NCBI GenBank assembly: GCA_023393095.1
Contig: JAEWMT010000111.1
Span: forward strand, 1-35,912
Origin: Bacillota bacterium
GTDB taxonomy: Bacteria > Bacillota > Clostridia > Lachnospirales > Lachnospiraceae
Reading direction: 5' to 3'
Length of the DNA stretch: 35,912 nt
Part shown: positions 1 to 8,348 of the stretch, in pieces
How the letters are laid out: every line of letters starts with the position of its first letter
Position numbering within the stretch: the first letter of the stretch is position 1
The notes under the pieces: model-generated
Seen by the model: only the letters and a program-made list of their open reading frames with translations
Told to the model about the DNA's origin: nothing
Database searches by the model: none
Program-made: the position numbers and the translations under genes

Positions 1-123
1 GTGCATTCCAGTTACTACAATACGAATATCAAATTCCATAACCCTATTCAGTTTGGTGATAATCGGTTTTAGTAATCCATATTCCGCTCTAGTTGCTGTT
101 AGGATACAAATAATTTTTTTCAT
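1..123 (-). CDS. Partial NeuC/LegG-type UDP- or GDP-sugar 2-epimerase (hydrolysing), N-terminus only
   Basis: Only the first 41 codons are in the window; the gene runs off the left edge. The protein begins MKKIICILTATRAEYGLLKP, and the TATRAEYGLLKP block is the usual start of hydrolysing sugar-nucleotide 2-epimerases of the NeuC/LegG/WecB group. In the legionaminic acid pathway this enzyme would release the nucleotide and invert C2 to give 2,4-diacetamido-2,4,6-trideoxymannose, the substrate of the synthase encoded just upstream. The ATG lies 6 bases beyond the stop of the synthase gene, and a GGAGG lies inside the end of that gene, so the two are probably translated as a coupled pair. Whether it is LegG or NeuC rests on the neighbouring genes. 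Confidence 0.8.
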   Translation of the reverse strand, partial: MKKIICILTATRAEYGLLKPIITKLNRVMEFDIRIVVTGMH

Positions 124-129
124 GGGATA

Positions 130-1167
130 TTAATTTATTCCTCCCGAATTAATTTCTCGCATTACAACATTAATATCTATCTTCTCATCCTTGCAATAAT
201 TTCTTTCGGCAGCTATTCCAATTACTTCATCCCATCTCATTGGCGAGATACCATCCCCTGGACGTTTAGTAGCAAGATTTTCCTGTGTAAAGATCTCACC
301 TTTTTGAATATCTTTTTTCGCTACAATACTTTTCCTTGCGATCCCAAGATTTTTATATTCGGATTTGGATGGTTTCTTTATTCCATCTCCTAGGGCAATT
401 TCAACATTACGTATAGCTTTCACCATGGATAACAATTCCAGAGGCTCCAGACTCGCCTTATGATCAGGACCCGGCAAATTTCTATCCAAAGTAAAGTGTT
501 TTTCAATTACACAGGCGCCCATAGCTGCAGCAGCGATCGGTATTTCAATTCCAACAGTATGATCCGAATAACCAACCTGTACACTAAAGTATTCCTGTAA
601 GGTTCTCATAGCAGATAAATTAACATCGTCATAGGGGGTCGGATATTCTGTATTACAATGAAGAAGCACAATATTCTTCTTATCATATTCCTCAAAAATA
701 CCCATTGCATCTTGTATCTCATCCAGTGTACTCATTCCAGTGGAAAGTATAATTGGTTTGCATGTTTCAGCTATTTTTTTAAGATATGGTTTATTTGTAA
801 TCTCTCCAGATGGTATTTTCCAAAAAGACATCTGGAGCGTTGAAAGAAAATCGATACTATCTTCATCAAAAGGAGTAGATAAAAAATCAATTCCTACTTC
901 TGTTGCATATATGCTTAATTCATGAAATTGTTCAAAAGAAAGTTCCAACTTCTGAAGCATCTCCAGCTGAGTTTCGGATTGTCCGGTTGTCTGCTTCTGA
1001 TAATCTGCCTTCGGGGCACGATAGGATACCAGATTTTTAGAAATAAAGGTCTGAAATTTTACTGCGTTAACCCCAGCATTTTTCGCTTCGAGTATCATCT
1101 GTTTAGCAAGCTTGATATCTCCATTATGGTTAACTCCGGCTTCAGCAATAATATAAATATTATTCAT
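130..1167 (-). CDS. legI: NeuB-family sialic/legionaminic acid synthase
   Basis: 345 residues, a full-length NeuB-family synthase. It condenses phosphoenolpyruvate with a 6-carbon N-acetylated amino sugar to make a nine-carbon nonulosonic acid in the cytoplasm. Visible family features are AEAGVNHNG near residue 8, KFQTF at 37-41, HCNTEYPTP near 160, GYSDHTVG near 199, EKHFTLD at 222-228, and a C-terminal antifreeze-like SAF domain (about 281-340) with the conserved RPGDGI at 302. Neighbours (LegB, LegC, a CBS-guanylyltransferase and an acyltransferase) point to N,N'-diacetyllegionaminate rather than neuraminate or pseudaminate as product, but sequence alone cannot settle the substrate. The start overlaps the end of the acyltransferase gene by 8 bases and has an AGAGG ribosome site. 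Confidence 0.9.
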   Translation of the reverse strand: MNNIYIIAEAGVNHNGDIKLAKQMILEAKNAGVNAVKFQTFISKNLVSYRAPKADYQKQTTGQSETQLEMLQKLELSFEQFHELSIYATEVGIDFLSTPFDEDSIDFLSTLQMSFWKIPSGEITNKPYLKKIAETCKPIILSTGMSTLDEIQDAMGIFEEYDKKNIVLLHCNTEYPTPYDDVNLSAMRTLQEYFSVQVGYSDHTVGIEIPIAAAAMGACVIEKHFTLDRNLPGPDHKASLEPLELLSMVKAIRNVEIALGDGIKKPSKSEYKNLGIARKSIVAKKDIQKGEIFTQENLATKRPGDGISPMRWDEVIGIAAERNYCKDEKIDINVVMREINSGGIN

Positions 1168-1840
1168 GTTCTACCTCTTTGCATGGGTTTCCATAAGCAA
1201 CTGTCTTTGATGCAATATCTTTAACGACAACACTTCCTAGTCCAATCACGGTGTCTTCTCCTATATGAATGCCTTGCCTGACCACACTGCCAGCACCTAT
1301 ATGGGCTCCATCATCAACCTGTACATTACCGCATAGAATACTTCCCGACGCTGTATGTACAAAATCTCCAATGATGCAATCATGTTCAATGACAGAGGAT
1401 GTATTAACAATTGCGCAATTACCAATCTGCGTATTGGCATTAATTACAGCATTCTTTCCAACATAGATCCCTTCACCCAGAATGGAAAATTCGCTTACAA
1501 TACAGCTTTTATCAAAAATATTAGGTATACGAAAACCAATCTGTTTAAGTTTTGCATATAACTTTTTCCTGACGGAAACATTACCGATACTACCAACAGT
1601 TATAAAAGCATCGCTAAAGCCCTCAGAAAATAAACGCTCTAAAGTAATGTCTCCACCCATATACCTACATTTCAAAAGGATATTCTGAGAATTTAATCCT
1701 GCCTCTGCTTCCGATATTTCCGTATAATTATTGTCTACCAGTCCTATCTCATGATAGGTTGACAATACAAGTAAACTGTCAAGCACAGATCGGCAATGCC
1801 CTCCGGCACCTAATAATAAGAGTTTTCTATTCTCTGGCAT
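1160..1840 (-). CDS. PglD/NeuD-type left-handed beta-helix sugar acyltransferase
   Basis: 226 residues from the ATG at 1840; a TTG codon directly before it is also possible. The N-terminal part (LLLLGAGGHCRSVLDSLL) is the Rossmann-like PglD_N domain that binds the sugar nucleotide. From about residue 110 there are repeated hexapeptides (GEGIYVGKNAVI, GNCAIVNTSSVI, GAHIGAGSVV, GEDTVIGLGSVV) that form the left-handed beta-helix used by acetyl-CoA transferases, with a candidate catalytic His in IEHDC. The expected reaction is N-acetylation of the 4-amino sugar made by LegC (the LegH/PglD step), between the aminotransferase and epimerase steps. It could instead be a NeuD-like O-acetylase. The gene overlaps the end of the guanylyltransferase gene by 14 bases and the synthase start by 8, so the operon is tightly packed. 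Confidence 0.82.
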   Translation of the reverse strand: MPENRKLLLLGAGGHCRSVLDSLLVLSTYHEIGLVDNNYTEISEAEAGLNSQNILLKCRYMGGDITLERLFSEGFSDAFITVGSIGNVSVRKKLYAKLKQIGFRIPNIFDKSCIVSEFSILGEGIYVGKNAVINANTQIGNCAIVNTSSVIEHDCIIGDFVHTASGSILCGNVQVDDGAHIGAGSVVRQGIHIGEDTVIGLGSVVVKDIASKTVAYGNPCKEVEHE

Positions 1841-2879
1841 CAATCCCCAGCCTCTCTCTCATCTTTTCTAACTCTTCCATCTGACCCATATCCATCCATG
1901 CATGCTCACTGATTGGATATATACCGACTTTTTCCCCTTTATCGATACAAGTCTGAATAACATCAGTAATATGAATAAAAGTATCTCTTGGGATTATATC
2001 TAAAAAGCTTGGCTCCAGAACGTAAAGGCCTGTATTCGTAAGAAAAGAAAAGCTTGGCTTCTCTTTCAACCTAGACACCTGTCCTTTATCTGAAACCTCT
2101 ATCGTTCCATATGGTATTGTAACATTCTTCATTGCCACAACAATTGTTATAATGTTCTTCTCCTGATTATGATATTCCAATATATCTGAATAATCCTCTT
2201 CAATTACGATATCGCAATTTGTTACAAAGAAGGAATCATGAATTTTACCTTCGAGAAGCTTTAAGCCTCCTCCTGTACCATAAAAATCAGATTCTTCAAT
2301 AAAATTCACATTTCTTTTTGTTTCATTATCTACAAAAAAAGATTTTATAAAGTTCTTTTTGTAATTAACAATCATATGAAAATTTTTGCAGCCATATGCT
2401 TCAAAATGATCCATAATTATCTCTGAAATCGTCCTGTCGCCAAACGGTATTAAAGGTTTGGGTAAAATCTGCGTATAAGGATAAAGCCTAGTGCCTTTCC
2501 CTCCTGCCATAATAACGACAGGTACATTCAAATTCGTGTTACGAATTGGTCTTGAATCATAAAGAAATCGAACTGAGATCATCTTCTTATTCTTCTTTAC
2601 AATGGGCAAAGCCGTTATATGATTATTTTTCATAAACTCAAAATAATCTATGTTTTCCTCATTCGTAACATATCTGGGATTGTAATTGGCGATTTCTTTT
2701 ATGGGAGCATCTAAACTTCCATTACGTAAAATATATCTTCTGATATCTCCATCTGTTACAACAGCGAGAAGACGTTCATTTTTACATACAAACGCAATTC
2801 CCTTAGCATTATTATCGATGGTTCTCATAACATCTAAAACGGAAGATTCCTCATTAATAATAAAGTCTTTTAGATTCAA
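1827..2879 (-). CDS. ptmE: CBS-domain sugar-1-phosphate nucleotidyltransferase (PtmE-type guanylyltransferase)
   Basis: 350 residues. Residues 1-115 carry a CBS-domain pair (for example AVVTDGDIRRYILRNG near 39), a regulatory nucleotide-binding module. Residues 118-350 are a nucleotidyltransferase with MAGGKGTRL at 124-132 and KPLIP at 141-145, the dinucleotide-binding and sugar-phosphate loops. CBS plus NTP-transferase fusions of this kind occur in legionaminic acid loci; the Campylobacter jejuni example, PtmE, makes GDP-glucosamine or GDP-GlcNAc precursors for LegB. The role here is taken from that family and from the adjoining legB and legC. The start is a TTG codon at 2877-2879, chosen because a perfect AAGGAGG lies 7 bases upstream and no ATG fits. 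UTP or CTP use cannot be excluded from sequence. Confidence 0.82.
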   Translation of the reverse strand: MNLKDFIINEESSVLDVMRTIDNNAKGIAFVCKNERLLAVVTDGDIRRYILRNGSLDAPIKEIANYNPRYVTNEENIDYFEFMKNNHITALPIVKKNKKMISVRFLYDSRPIRNTNLNVPVVIMAGGKGTRLYPYTQILPKPLIPFGDRTISEIIMDHFEAYGCKNFHMIVNYKKNFIKSFFVDNETKRNVNFIEESDFYGTGGGLKLLEGKIHDSFFVTNCDIVIEEDYSDILEYHNQEKNIITIVVAMKNVTIPYGTIEVSDKGQVSRLKEKPSFSFLTNTGLYVLEPSFLDIIPRDTFIHITDVIQTCIDKGEKVGIYPISEHAWMDMGQMEELEKMRERLGIDARE

Positions 2880-2936
2880 GTATTTTCCTCCTTCGTATTA
2901 CTATAAAAATACTGTAATCCGTATGTCTGGATTTCT

Positions 2937-4067
2937 TTATGTACCTAAATAATTCTTGATTTCCATTGCAACAGTACCTACATCTTCAGCCGCCAGATTA
3001 CTACTACATGGTAAATTCAGTATATGTTCATAATAATAAAATGCTTTTTGTATTTGATAAGATTGGTTAAACTCATACGGCTTTAATGTATGAATGAGCT
3101 TCCATATCGGTCTTGTCTGAATTTTATGATCACCAAGATAATGCATAAGATTATCCCGCTCATCGCTTATATATGAATAAAACCAATAATTTGGTCGTAT
3201 ATCATCTCTAAACGGAAGGAGTTGTATGCCAAGTTCTTGGTATTTTGAATAATTTGCTTTCTTAGTTTCAATAAATTTCTCAAGCTGCTCCAACTGTGCC
3301 AATCCTAATGCAGCCTGAAGATTAGTCATTCGGTAATTGTATCCAATTTCATTATGTACAAAATATAGGGTGTCATTTTTCGCTTGCGTTGATAAATATC
3401 TACAACGATCCATATATTCTTTCCTATTTGAAACAATCATACCACCGCCACCGGAGGTAAGAATTTTATTGCCGTTAAAGGAATAAACCCCGATATCTCC
3501 AATGGTTCCGGCAAATTTCCCTTTGTATTTTCCTTCTGTATAATGAGTACCTAGAGCTTCGGTTGCATCTTCAATCAATATAAGATGATATTGTGTTGCT
3601 ATCTCAATAATGCGTTCCATATCTGCTATATTACCGAATATATGAACTACAAGTATTGCCTTAATCTGTTTACCGCTTTTCTTATTGATGAGCTTTTTGT
3701 TGATAAACTCACATTCTTTCTCACAAAAACATCTTAATTTATCCGGATCCATTGTCAGACTATTATCACAATCCATAAAAATTGGTTCAGCACCGATATA
3801 TTTCACAGGATTCACTGCTGCAATAAAAGTCAGTGTCGGAACAATTACTTCATCCCCTGCTACAACTCCACCAGCCAAAAGAGCCAGATGTAGTCCTGAA
3901 GTTCCATTTTGACAGGCTACAGCCTCGTTTACACCAACATAATCTGCAATACTTTTTTCAAAATCAGTAATAAAGGGACCCGCTGTAGAGACCCATTCTG
4001 TCTCAATGGCACGAGTAACATATTCTAATTCTCTTCCCTTTAGGTTAGGAACAGATAATGGTATCAT
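2937..4067 (-). CDS. legC: DegT/DnrJ/EryC1 PLP aminotransferase (LegC type)
   Basis: 376 residues, the normal length for DegT-family sugar aminotransferases. It transfers an amino group, using PLP and probably glutamate, to C4 of a nucleotide-linked 4-keto-6-deoxy sugar. The fold's landmarks are present: PLP phosphate-contacting NGTSGLHLAL near 54, the EDATEALG block with Asp167 that contacts the pyridine nitrogen, and SFNGNK with the Schiff-base Lys201 followed by a glycine run. The substrate is probably the product of LegB, encoded immediately upstream on the same transcript (34-base gap). A GGGGGA ribosome site supports the ATG. LegC versus the closely related PglE cannot be decided from sequence; the GDP-type guanylyltransferase next to it favours LegC. 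Confidence 0.85.
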   Translation of the reverse strand: MIPLSVPNLKGRELEYVTRAIETEWVSTAGPFITDFEKSIADYVGVNEAVACQNGTSGLHLALLAGGVVAGDEVIVPTLTFIAAVNPVKYIGAEPIFMDCDNSLTMDPDKLRCFCEKECEFINKKLINKKSGKQIKAILVVHIFGNIADMERIIEIATQYHLILIEDATEALGTHYTEGKYKGKFAGTIGDIGVYSFNGNKILTSGGGGMIVSNRKEYMDRCRYLSTQAKNDTLYFVHNEIGYNYRMTNLQAALGLAQLEQLEKFIETKKANYSKYQELGIQLLPFRDDIRPNYWFYSYISDERDNLMHYLGDHKIQTRPIWKLIHTLKPYEFNQSYQIQKAFYYYEHILNLPCSSNLAAEDVGTVAMEIKNYLGT

Positions 4068-4101
4068 TTTTATCCCCCACTTCTTTGTTGTATTGTCAGT
4101 C

Positions 4102-5079
4102 CTATATATTATAAATATCCGGCTTATAAGTTTTCATATTACATTTAATCCACTCAATTGACTCATGAATGCCTTCCTTTAATGAATATTGAGGTTCCCA
4201 ATCTGTCAGACTTTTAATTTTAGCATTAGAGCCGAGAAGGCGATTTACTTCACTTTTCTCAGGTCTCAGACGCTCCTCCTCACAGATAATCTTTGCATTG
4301 GGATTAATCTGTTTAATAATTTCCTGCGCAAGGTCACCGATAGCAATTTCCTTCTGGGTTGCTATATTAATCTCTTCTCCAATGGTATTATCTGCATTAG
4401 CAATAGAGATAAATCCTCTTGCCGTATCTTTTACATAATTAAAGTCTCTGGTAGGTGTTAAGGAACCTAAACGTATTTCATCATATCCTGCCAAAAGCTG
4501 TGATATGATTGTAGGAATAACCGCTCTTGCCGATTGTCTTGGACCATAAGTATTAAAGGGTCTTACAATTGTTATCGGCATTCCAAAGCTTCGATAAAAG
4601 CTTTCTGCCAATCGATCCGCACCTATTTTCGTTGCAGAATAAGGTGATTGTCCCTGGAATGGATGTTTCTCATCAATTGGAACATATTGTGCAGTACCAT
4701 ACACCTCAGAAGTGGAAGTCACAAGTATTCTGGAAGTATTTTGACGCCTCGCTGCCTGAAGTACATTAAGGGTACCTTTGATATTGGTATCTACATAGGA
4801 ATCTGGCGAATGATAACTAAAAGGAATAGCAATCAGAGCCGCCAGATGAAACACCTGGTCTATTCCGGTCATTGCCTTATCTACTCCATTAGGATCTCTA
4901 ATATCTCCTGCAAAAATATCAATTTGATCGAGTTTTGCCTTAGGAAGAGTATCCAGCCATCCCCAATTATTAAATGAATTATAATATGTAAAGGCTCTCA
5001 CCTCATGCCCCTGCTCTAAAAGCATTTCCGTTAAATGGCTTCCAATAAAACCATCAGCTCCAGTAACAAGTACATTCAT
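4102..5079 (-). CDS. legB: Extended SDR nucleotide-sugar 4,6-dehydratase (LegB type)
   Basis: 325 residues, a soluble extended short-chain dehydrogenase. The N-terminus has the NAD(P)-binding GADGFIGSH (7-15), then TSTSEVYG (121-128) and the catalytic YSATK (Tyr147, Lys151). The block FTYYNSFNNWGWLD after the first beta-alpha unit is typical of LegB-like and related GlcNAc 4,6-dehydratases. It would oxidise C4 and remove water across C5-C6 of GDP- or UDP-GlcNAc, giving the 4-keto-6-deoxy sugar used by LegC. It is the second biosynthetic gene after the Maf gene, with a GGAGG ribosome site and a 19-base gap to maf. A membrane anchor is absent, unlike the PglF/PseB-like large dehydratases. Confidence 0.85.
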   Translation of the reverse strand: MNVLVTGADGFIGSHLTEMLLEQGHEVRAFTYYNSFNNWGWLDTLPKAKLDQIDIFAGDIRDPNGVDKAMTGIDQVFHLAALIAIPFSYHSPDSYVDTNIKGTLNVLQAARRQNTSRILVTSTSEVYGTAQYVPIDEKHPFQGQSPYSATKIGADRLAESFYRSFGMPITIVRPFNTYGPRQSARAVIPTIISQLLAGYDEIRLGSLTPTRDFNYVKDTARGFISIANADNTIGEEINIATQKEIAIGDLAQEIIKQINPNAKIICEEERLRPEKSEVNRLLGSNAKIKSLTDWEPQYSLKEGIHESIEWIKCNMKTYKPDIYNI

Positions 5080-5098
5080 TTATTTATCCTCCAGCTTA

Positions 5099-6937
5099 TT
5101 ACATTATATTAAACTTAAATGCAGCTTCAAGCCGTTCTCTTGCATAATCTGCAACCTCGATTACCGCCTGATAGATCTGCTTTGACTTCGTAAATGTTGA
5201 CACATTATTCGCATGCTCATCATCGGTAAAAAGCAAAATATCATACTGACTATCTGCAGTTTTAGCCGTGACATAGTGATTCAATAATGAATATATTACA
5301 CTATTATTATCAATACTTTTGTTGAGTTTTGATAATTTTTTTAAGCTCTTATCAAAAGAATTAGGCTTAATAGCCATGTTCTCATATTTTAATAATTTAT
5401 CACATTCCTGACTTGCATCCTTCGCTTTCTCTCTAATCTTCTTAAGACTAGCTAAACTGCTATCTAAGTAATCTTTGATAATAGTCAAATCCTCTTGTGA
5501 AAATACAGAGTCATTAATATTCCGAAACGTATCAGTATCATATGTTCTATTACAATACCTTTCATATGCTTCAGTCAAGGACATATTAATTGCTCCTTTA
5601 ATCTTAGCACCTTTTTGTTTTGCATCTATAACCTCTACTTCTTTATTAAGAAGAATTAAATCTTGATATCGAAGTACATATTCCTTCCAATCATATCTTG
5701 ACTTTATTTGATTGCCGTCAATGCCTTCTACAAAGACATCCTTCGTTTCATCTTCTTCATCAATAAATTCACCCGCATGACTTCGTCCCTCATTATATGC
5801 TAAATCCTGTCCCACTAAGATAATTCTTTGAAAGCCTAATTCAACACAAGCACCATAAGCAACTAATGCTACAGAACCGCTCGTCAATAAAGAAGCAGAT
5901 TCTTTATTCGTCCTACGATAAATTTCCTCAGTAAACATGTTACTTGTGCAAAGAATCTTCTTCCCTTTGTGATGCACCAGAATATCGTGGTTAGATTCAT
6001 AATAACATATTAAAGGAATAGTTATATTATCTCTATAGGAAAAGAATTTAATATCCTTCACCGCATCAACCGAAACAACAAAATCAGGAATCACTCCTGC
6101 ATCCAATAAATAATCTAAGATACGATCAACTGCAAAAATAACCGCTCTTCCTTTCAACTTCTTTAATAATTCTATATTATCCCGAACAGACGGACCAGCT
6201 GCCACCACAACTGCCGGTATTCCCTCGGGGATGTTTTTCTTTATAATTGGCAGGGTACTACTGTCTTTTATGAAACTTAGATTGTTCATGGTATTCTCTA
6301 TATGTTTCCCTCCAAAGAAAATCATAGTACTCACATTTACCTGTGCTGAAATATAACTGTCCTTAATCTCCTTGTAGAAACGGAGACAGCTCTCTTGAAA
6401 TATTTTATCGTAATTTGGATAGCAGCACTGTATTTGAGTCTTTATATTATTGATATTCACAGTATTGTTCAGCACGATATGAAATGCAGAATCATTAATG
6501 CCTTCAACTGTCAATACAACTCGTTGATCCTTCAAAATATCTGTGATATCATAATTTTGAAGTACATATTGGAATATCTCATAGCATGGCTCGTAAATAA
6601 TAATGGTATCTTCAGCACCCATTCGTTCCATTAGAGCACGTACAAATATTCCATTGCCTAGTCCAAACATAGCAATTACATTGTTCAAATTCTGAAGATT
6701 ATATTGCTCCGCCCATTTCATTGCTTCGTCAGACGGTCGATAAATACTGTTTAATCTATATTCAATAGAATTATGATGAATAATAAGAATTTGTTCTCCA
6801 TTTTTAGCGCCTTTAGTTCTAATCTGATCCAATTTATTGATATTAACTATGGCCTGGCTGTTTTTTTCTATTAGTAAAGTATAAAAATTCTTACAACTTA
6901 TCTTCATACATTCCATATTCTTTTCATAATAACTCAT
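5099..6937 (-). CDS. maf: Maf-family flagellin glycosyltransferase (MptE-like/DUF115)
   Basis: 612 residues from the chosen start. The central block VVVAAGPSVRDNIELL, followed by AVDRILDYLLDAGVIPDFVVSVD and LVGQDLAYNEGRSHAGEF, is the MAF_flag10 (DUF115) signature of motility accessory factors, which move CMP-activated nonulosonic acids onto Ser/Thr of flagellin before export. The N-terminal part holds a SAM-like GLGNGIFVRAL segment typical of the Maf N-domain, and the C-terminal 150 residues are helical. An ATG 15 bases further out (6952) is in frame but has no ribosome site; the ATG at 6937 has GGGAG eight bases upstream. It heads the legionaminic acid operon, so the donor is probably CMP-legionaminate and the acceptor the flagellin encoded nearby. 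Confidence 0.88.
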   Translation of the reverse strand: MSYYEKNMECMKISCKNFYTLLIEKNSQAIVNINKLDQIRTKGAKNGEQILIIHHNSIEYRLNSIYRPSDEAMKWAEQYNLQNLNNVIAMFGLGNGIFVRALMERMGAEDTIIIYEPCYEIFQYVLQNYDITDILKDQRVVLTVEGINDSAFHIVLNNTVNINNIKTQIQCCYPNYDKIFQESCLRFYKEIKDSYISAQVNVSTMIFFGGKHIENTMNNLSFIKDSSTLPIIKKNIPEGIPAVVVAAGPSVRDNIELLKKLKGRAVIFAVDRILDYLLDAGVIPDFVVSVDAVKDIKFFSYRDNITIPLICYYESNHDILVHHKGKKILCTSNMFTEEIYRRTNKESASLLTSGSVALVAYGACVELGFQRIILVGQDLAYNEGRSHAGEFIDEEDETKDVFVEGIDGNQIKSRYDWKEYVLRYQDLILLNKEVEVIDAKQKGAKIKGAINMSLTEAYERYCNRTYDTDTFRNINDSVFSQEDLTIIKDYLDSSLASLKKIREKAKDASQECDKLLKYENMAIKPNSFDKSLKKLSKLNKSIDNNSVIYSLLNHYVTAKTADSQYDILLFTDDEHANNVSTFTKSKQIYQAVIEVADYARERLEAAFKFNIM

Positions 6938-6977
6938 GCTGCATACTCCCATAGGTTTGTTTTAATCAAACTCTTCT

Positions 6978-7292
6978 CTATAATAATGCTTGAAGACTGC
7001 GCTCTAGTAATTCCTTAACTTCATATTCAAGAATATCTGATAATAATAATGTATCTTTATTCTCTAAAGCAGTCATTGCCTCCTGAAGGCTTCCCATTAG
7101 CTCAACTTCATTGATCTCAATCTCTAAACCTTGCTGTCTATAAGTTGATACTGCATAAATGATATGATCAATCTTAGCGATTGTATCTTCTAATTGTTTA
7201 TATCCCTCTGGAACTTTATTCTGATTAAAATACTTAGATGTAATTTCAATCGATGTAATTGCTGCCTGCAAGCAATTCTTCATGTCTTCCAT
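6978..7292 (-). CDS. Unknown small helical protein between flagellin and maf
   Basis: 104 residues, not recognised. The protein appears entirely alpha-helical and acidic (many Glu, Asp and Gln; blocks such as ITSIEITSKYFNQNK and GYKQLEDTIAKIDHIIYAV), without membrane segments, signal peptide or cysteines in a metal pattern. It resembles small cytoplasmic flagellar chaperones in size and composition, but no family motif is visible. It starts just after the flagellin terminator with a good ribosome site (GGAAG seven bases before ATG) and ends 40 bases before maf. The position suggests a role in flagellin handling or in glycosylation. No promoter fits in the 74 bases before it, so it is probably reached by read-through from flagellin. 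Confidence 0.75.
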   Translation of the reverse strand: MEDMKNCLQAAITSIEITSKYFNQNKVPEGYKQLEDTIAKIDHIIYAVSTYRQQGLEIEINEVELMGSLQEAMTALENKDTLLLSDILEYEVKELLERSLQALL

Positions 7293-7316
7293 ATGATCAC
7301 TTCCTTTATTTATTTT

Positions 7317-7351
7317 AAAAAGGGGACTGACTTTCAGTCAGTCCCCTTTTT
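7317..7351 (-). terminator. Intrinsic terminator after flagellin
   Basis: A perfect 16-bp stem (7317-7332 with 7336-7351) closes a 3-base loop. Its core is GGGGACTGACT, its outer part is A5/T5, so it can work in either direction. It lies 16 bases beyond the flagellin stop and 25 bases before the next gene, separating abundant flagellin mRNA from the glycosylation operon. Confidence 0.9.
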
Positions 7352-7366
7352 AACAAAATTATGATA

Positions 7367-8179
7367 TTACTGTAATAATGACAGAACACCCTGAGTTGAC
7401 TGATTAGCCTGAGCCAGCATTGAAGTAGCTGCCTGTTGAAGAATATTATCCTTGGAGTATTTAACCATCTCTTTAGCCATATCAACATCACGGACACGAG
7501 ATTCTGCTGCCTGGAGATTTTCAGAAGTATTGTCTGCGTTAGCAATAGTATGCTCAAGTCTATTCTGTAATGCACCAAGCATAGATCTCTGAGCTGATAC
7601 TGAAGAAATAGCTTGCTGAATAGTTGAGGTAGCTTCTGTTGCATCTTTATGGTTTGTTACAGTAAGAGCATTAATGCCTAATGCTGTTGCATCCATATCT
7701 TCGATGGTAATTGAGATTATCTGGCTTTTATTGGCACCAACCTGAAGAGCCTTATTTTTGAAATTACCACTCATAAGGGTCATAGTATTGAATTCAGTCT
7801 GATCAGCGACACGAGTTACTTCCAGTGCTAATTGATTAATTTCGGACTGAATAGCATTAACGTCTGCAGTCGCGTTAGTACCATTAGCAGCCTGAACAGC
7901 TAACTCTCTCATTCTCTGAAGCATGGAGTGTGTCTCGTTAAGAGCACCTTCTGCTGTCTGAATTAAGGAGATACCATCCTGAGCGTTAGTAGAAGCCTGA
8001 TCAAGACCTCTGATCTGTCCTCTCATCTTCTCGGAAATAGTAAGACCAGCTGCATTGTCACCTGCACGGTTGATCTTATAACCTGAAGATAACTTCTCAG
8101 TTGATTTTGCAAGACTATTACCTGTAGCGCCTAACTGTCTGTTTGTGTTGGCTGCCGCCATATTGTGTTGTACTATCAT
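7367..8179 (-). CDS. hag: Flagellin
   Basis: 270 residues, the filament subunit. The N-terminal D0/D1 region (MIVQHNMAAANTNRQLG, then SSGYKINRAGDNAAGL and LQRMRELAVQAANGT) and the C-terminal D1/D0 region (NADNTSENLQAAESRVRDVDMA, SMLAQANQSTQGVLSLLQ) are both complete. The middle is only about 60 residues, so surface domains D2/D3 are largely missing, as in Bacillus Hag. Ser/Thr in the exposed central part (for example NHKDATEATSTIQQ) are candidate sites for the sugar added by Maf. The gene is alone between its own sigma-28 promoter and a strong terminator. It has a leader of about 120 bases with CsrA-like sites and an AAGGAGG ribosome site. It is secreted by the flagellar type III system with FliS as chaperone. 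Confidence 0.97.
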   Translation of the reverse strand: MIVQHNMAAANTNRQLGATGNSLAKSTEKLSSGYKINRAGDNAAGLTISEKMRGQIRGLDQASTNAQDGISLIQTAEGALNETHSMLQRMRELAVQAANGTNATADVNAIQSEINQLALEVTRVADQTEFNTMTLMSGNFKNKALQVGANKSQIISITIEDMDATALGINALTVTNHKDATEATSTIQQAISSVSAQRSMLGALQNRLEHTIANADNTSENLQAAESRVRDVDMAKEMVKYSKDNILQQAATSMLAQANQSTQGVLSLLQ

Positions 8180-8186
8180 AATGAAA

Positions 8187-8226
8187 TCCTCCTTGAAATT
8201 TTATTGTTAGCAGCATCCATGCTGCT
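8187..8226 (-). promoter_or_regulatory. Putative CsrA-binding sites in the flagellin leader
   Basis: On the flagellin mRNA an 18-base perfect hairpin (8226-8209: stem AGCAGCA/TGCTGCT) presents UGGA in its four-base loop. The local sequence CAUGGAUG is close to the CsrA consensus ACARGGAUGU. About 26 bases downstream the ribosome site CAAGGAGGAUU supplies a second GGA (8188-8192 plus flank). Two GGA sites, one in a hairpin loop and one over the Shine-Dalgarno, is how CsrA represses hag in Bacillus subtilis. CsrA and its antagonist FliW are encoded at 11560-12239. Confidence 0.65.
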
Positions 8227-8303
8227 TATTGTTTTTCTCCTGTCCGGCCGTACGCTCCATTGGGGAGAATATATTTAGTAAGCAGTTTCCTTACTTACAT
8301 TAT

Positions 8304-8330
8304 ATATCGGCAATGTTTTGTTAAACTTTA
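8304..8330 (-). promoter_or_regulatory. Sigma-28 (SigD) promoter of flagellin
   Basis: TAAA (8330-8327), a 15-base spacer, then GCCGATAT (8311-8304), which matches the sigma-28 consensus TAAA-N15-GCCGATAA at 11 of 12 positions. Transcription would begin near 8297, giving a leader of about 118 bases. A/T-rich tracts just upstream could act as an UP element. Confidence 0.9.
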
Positions 8331-8348
8331 TATCTTTATATAATTTTT

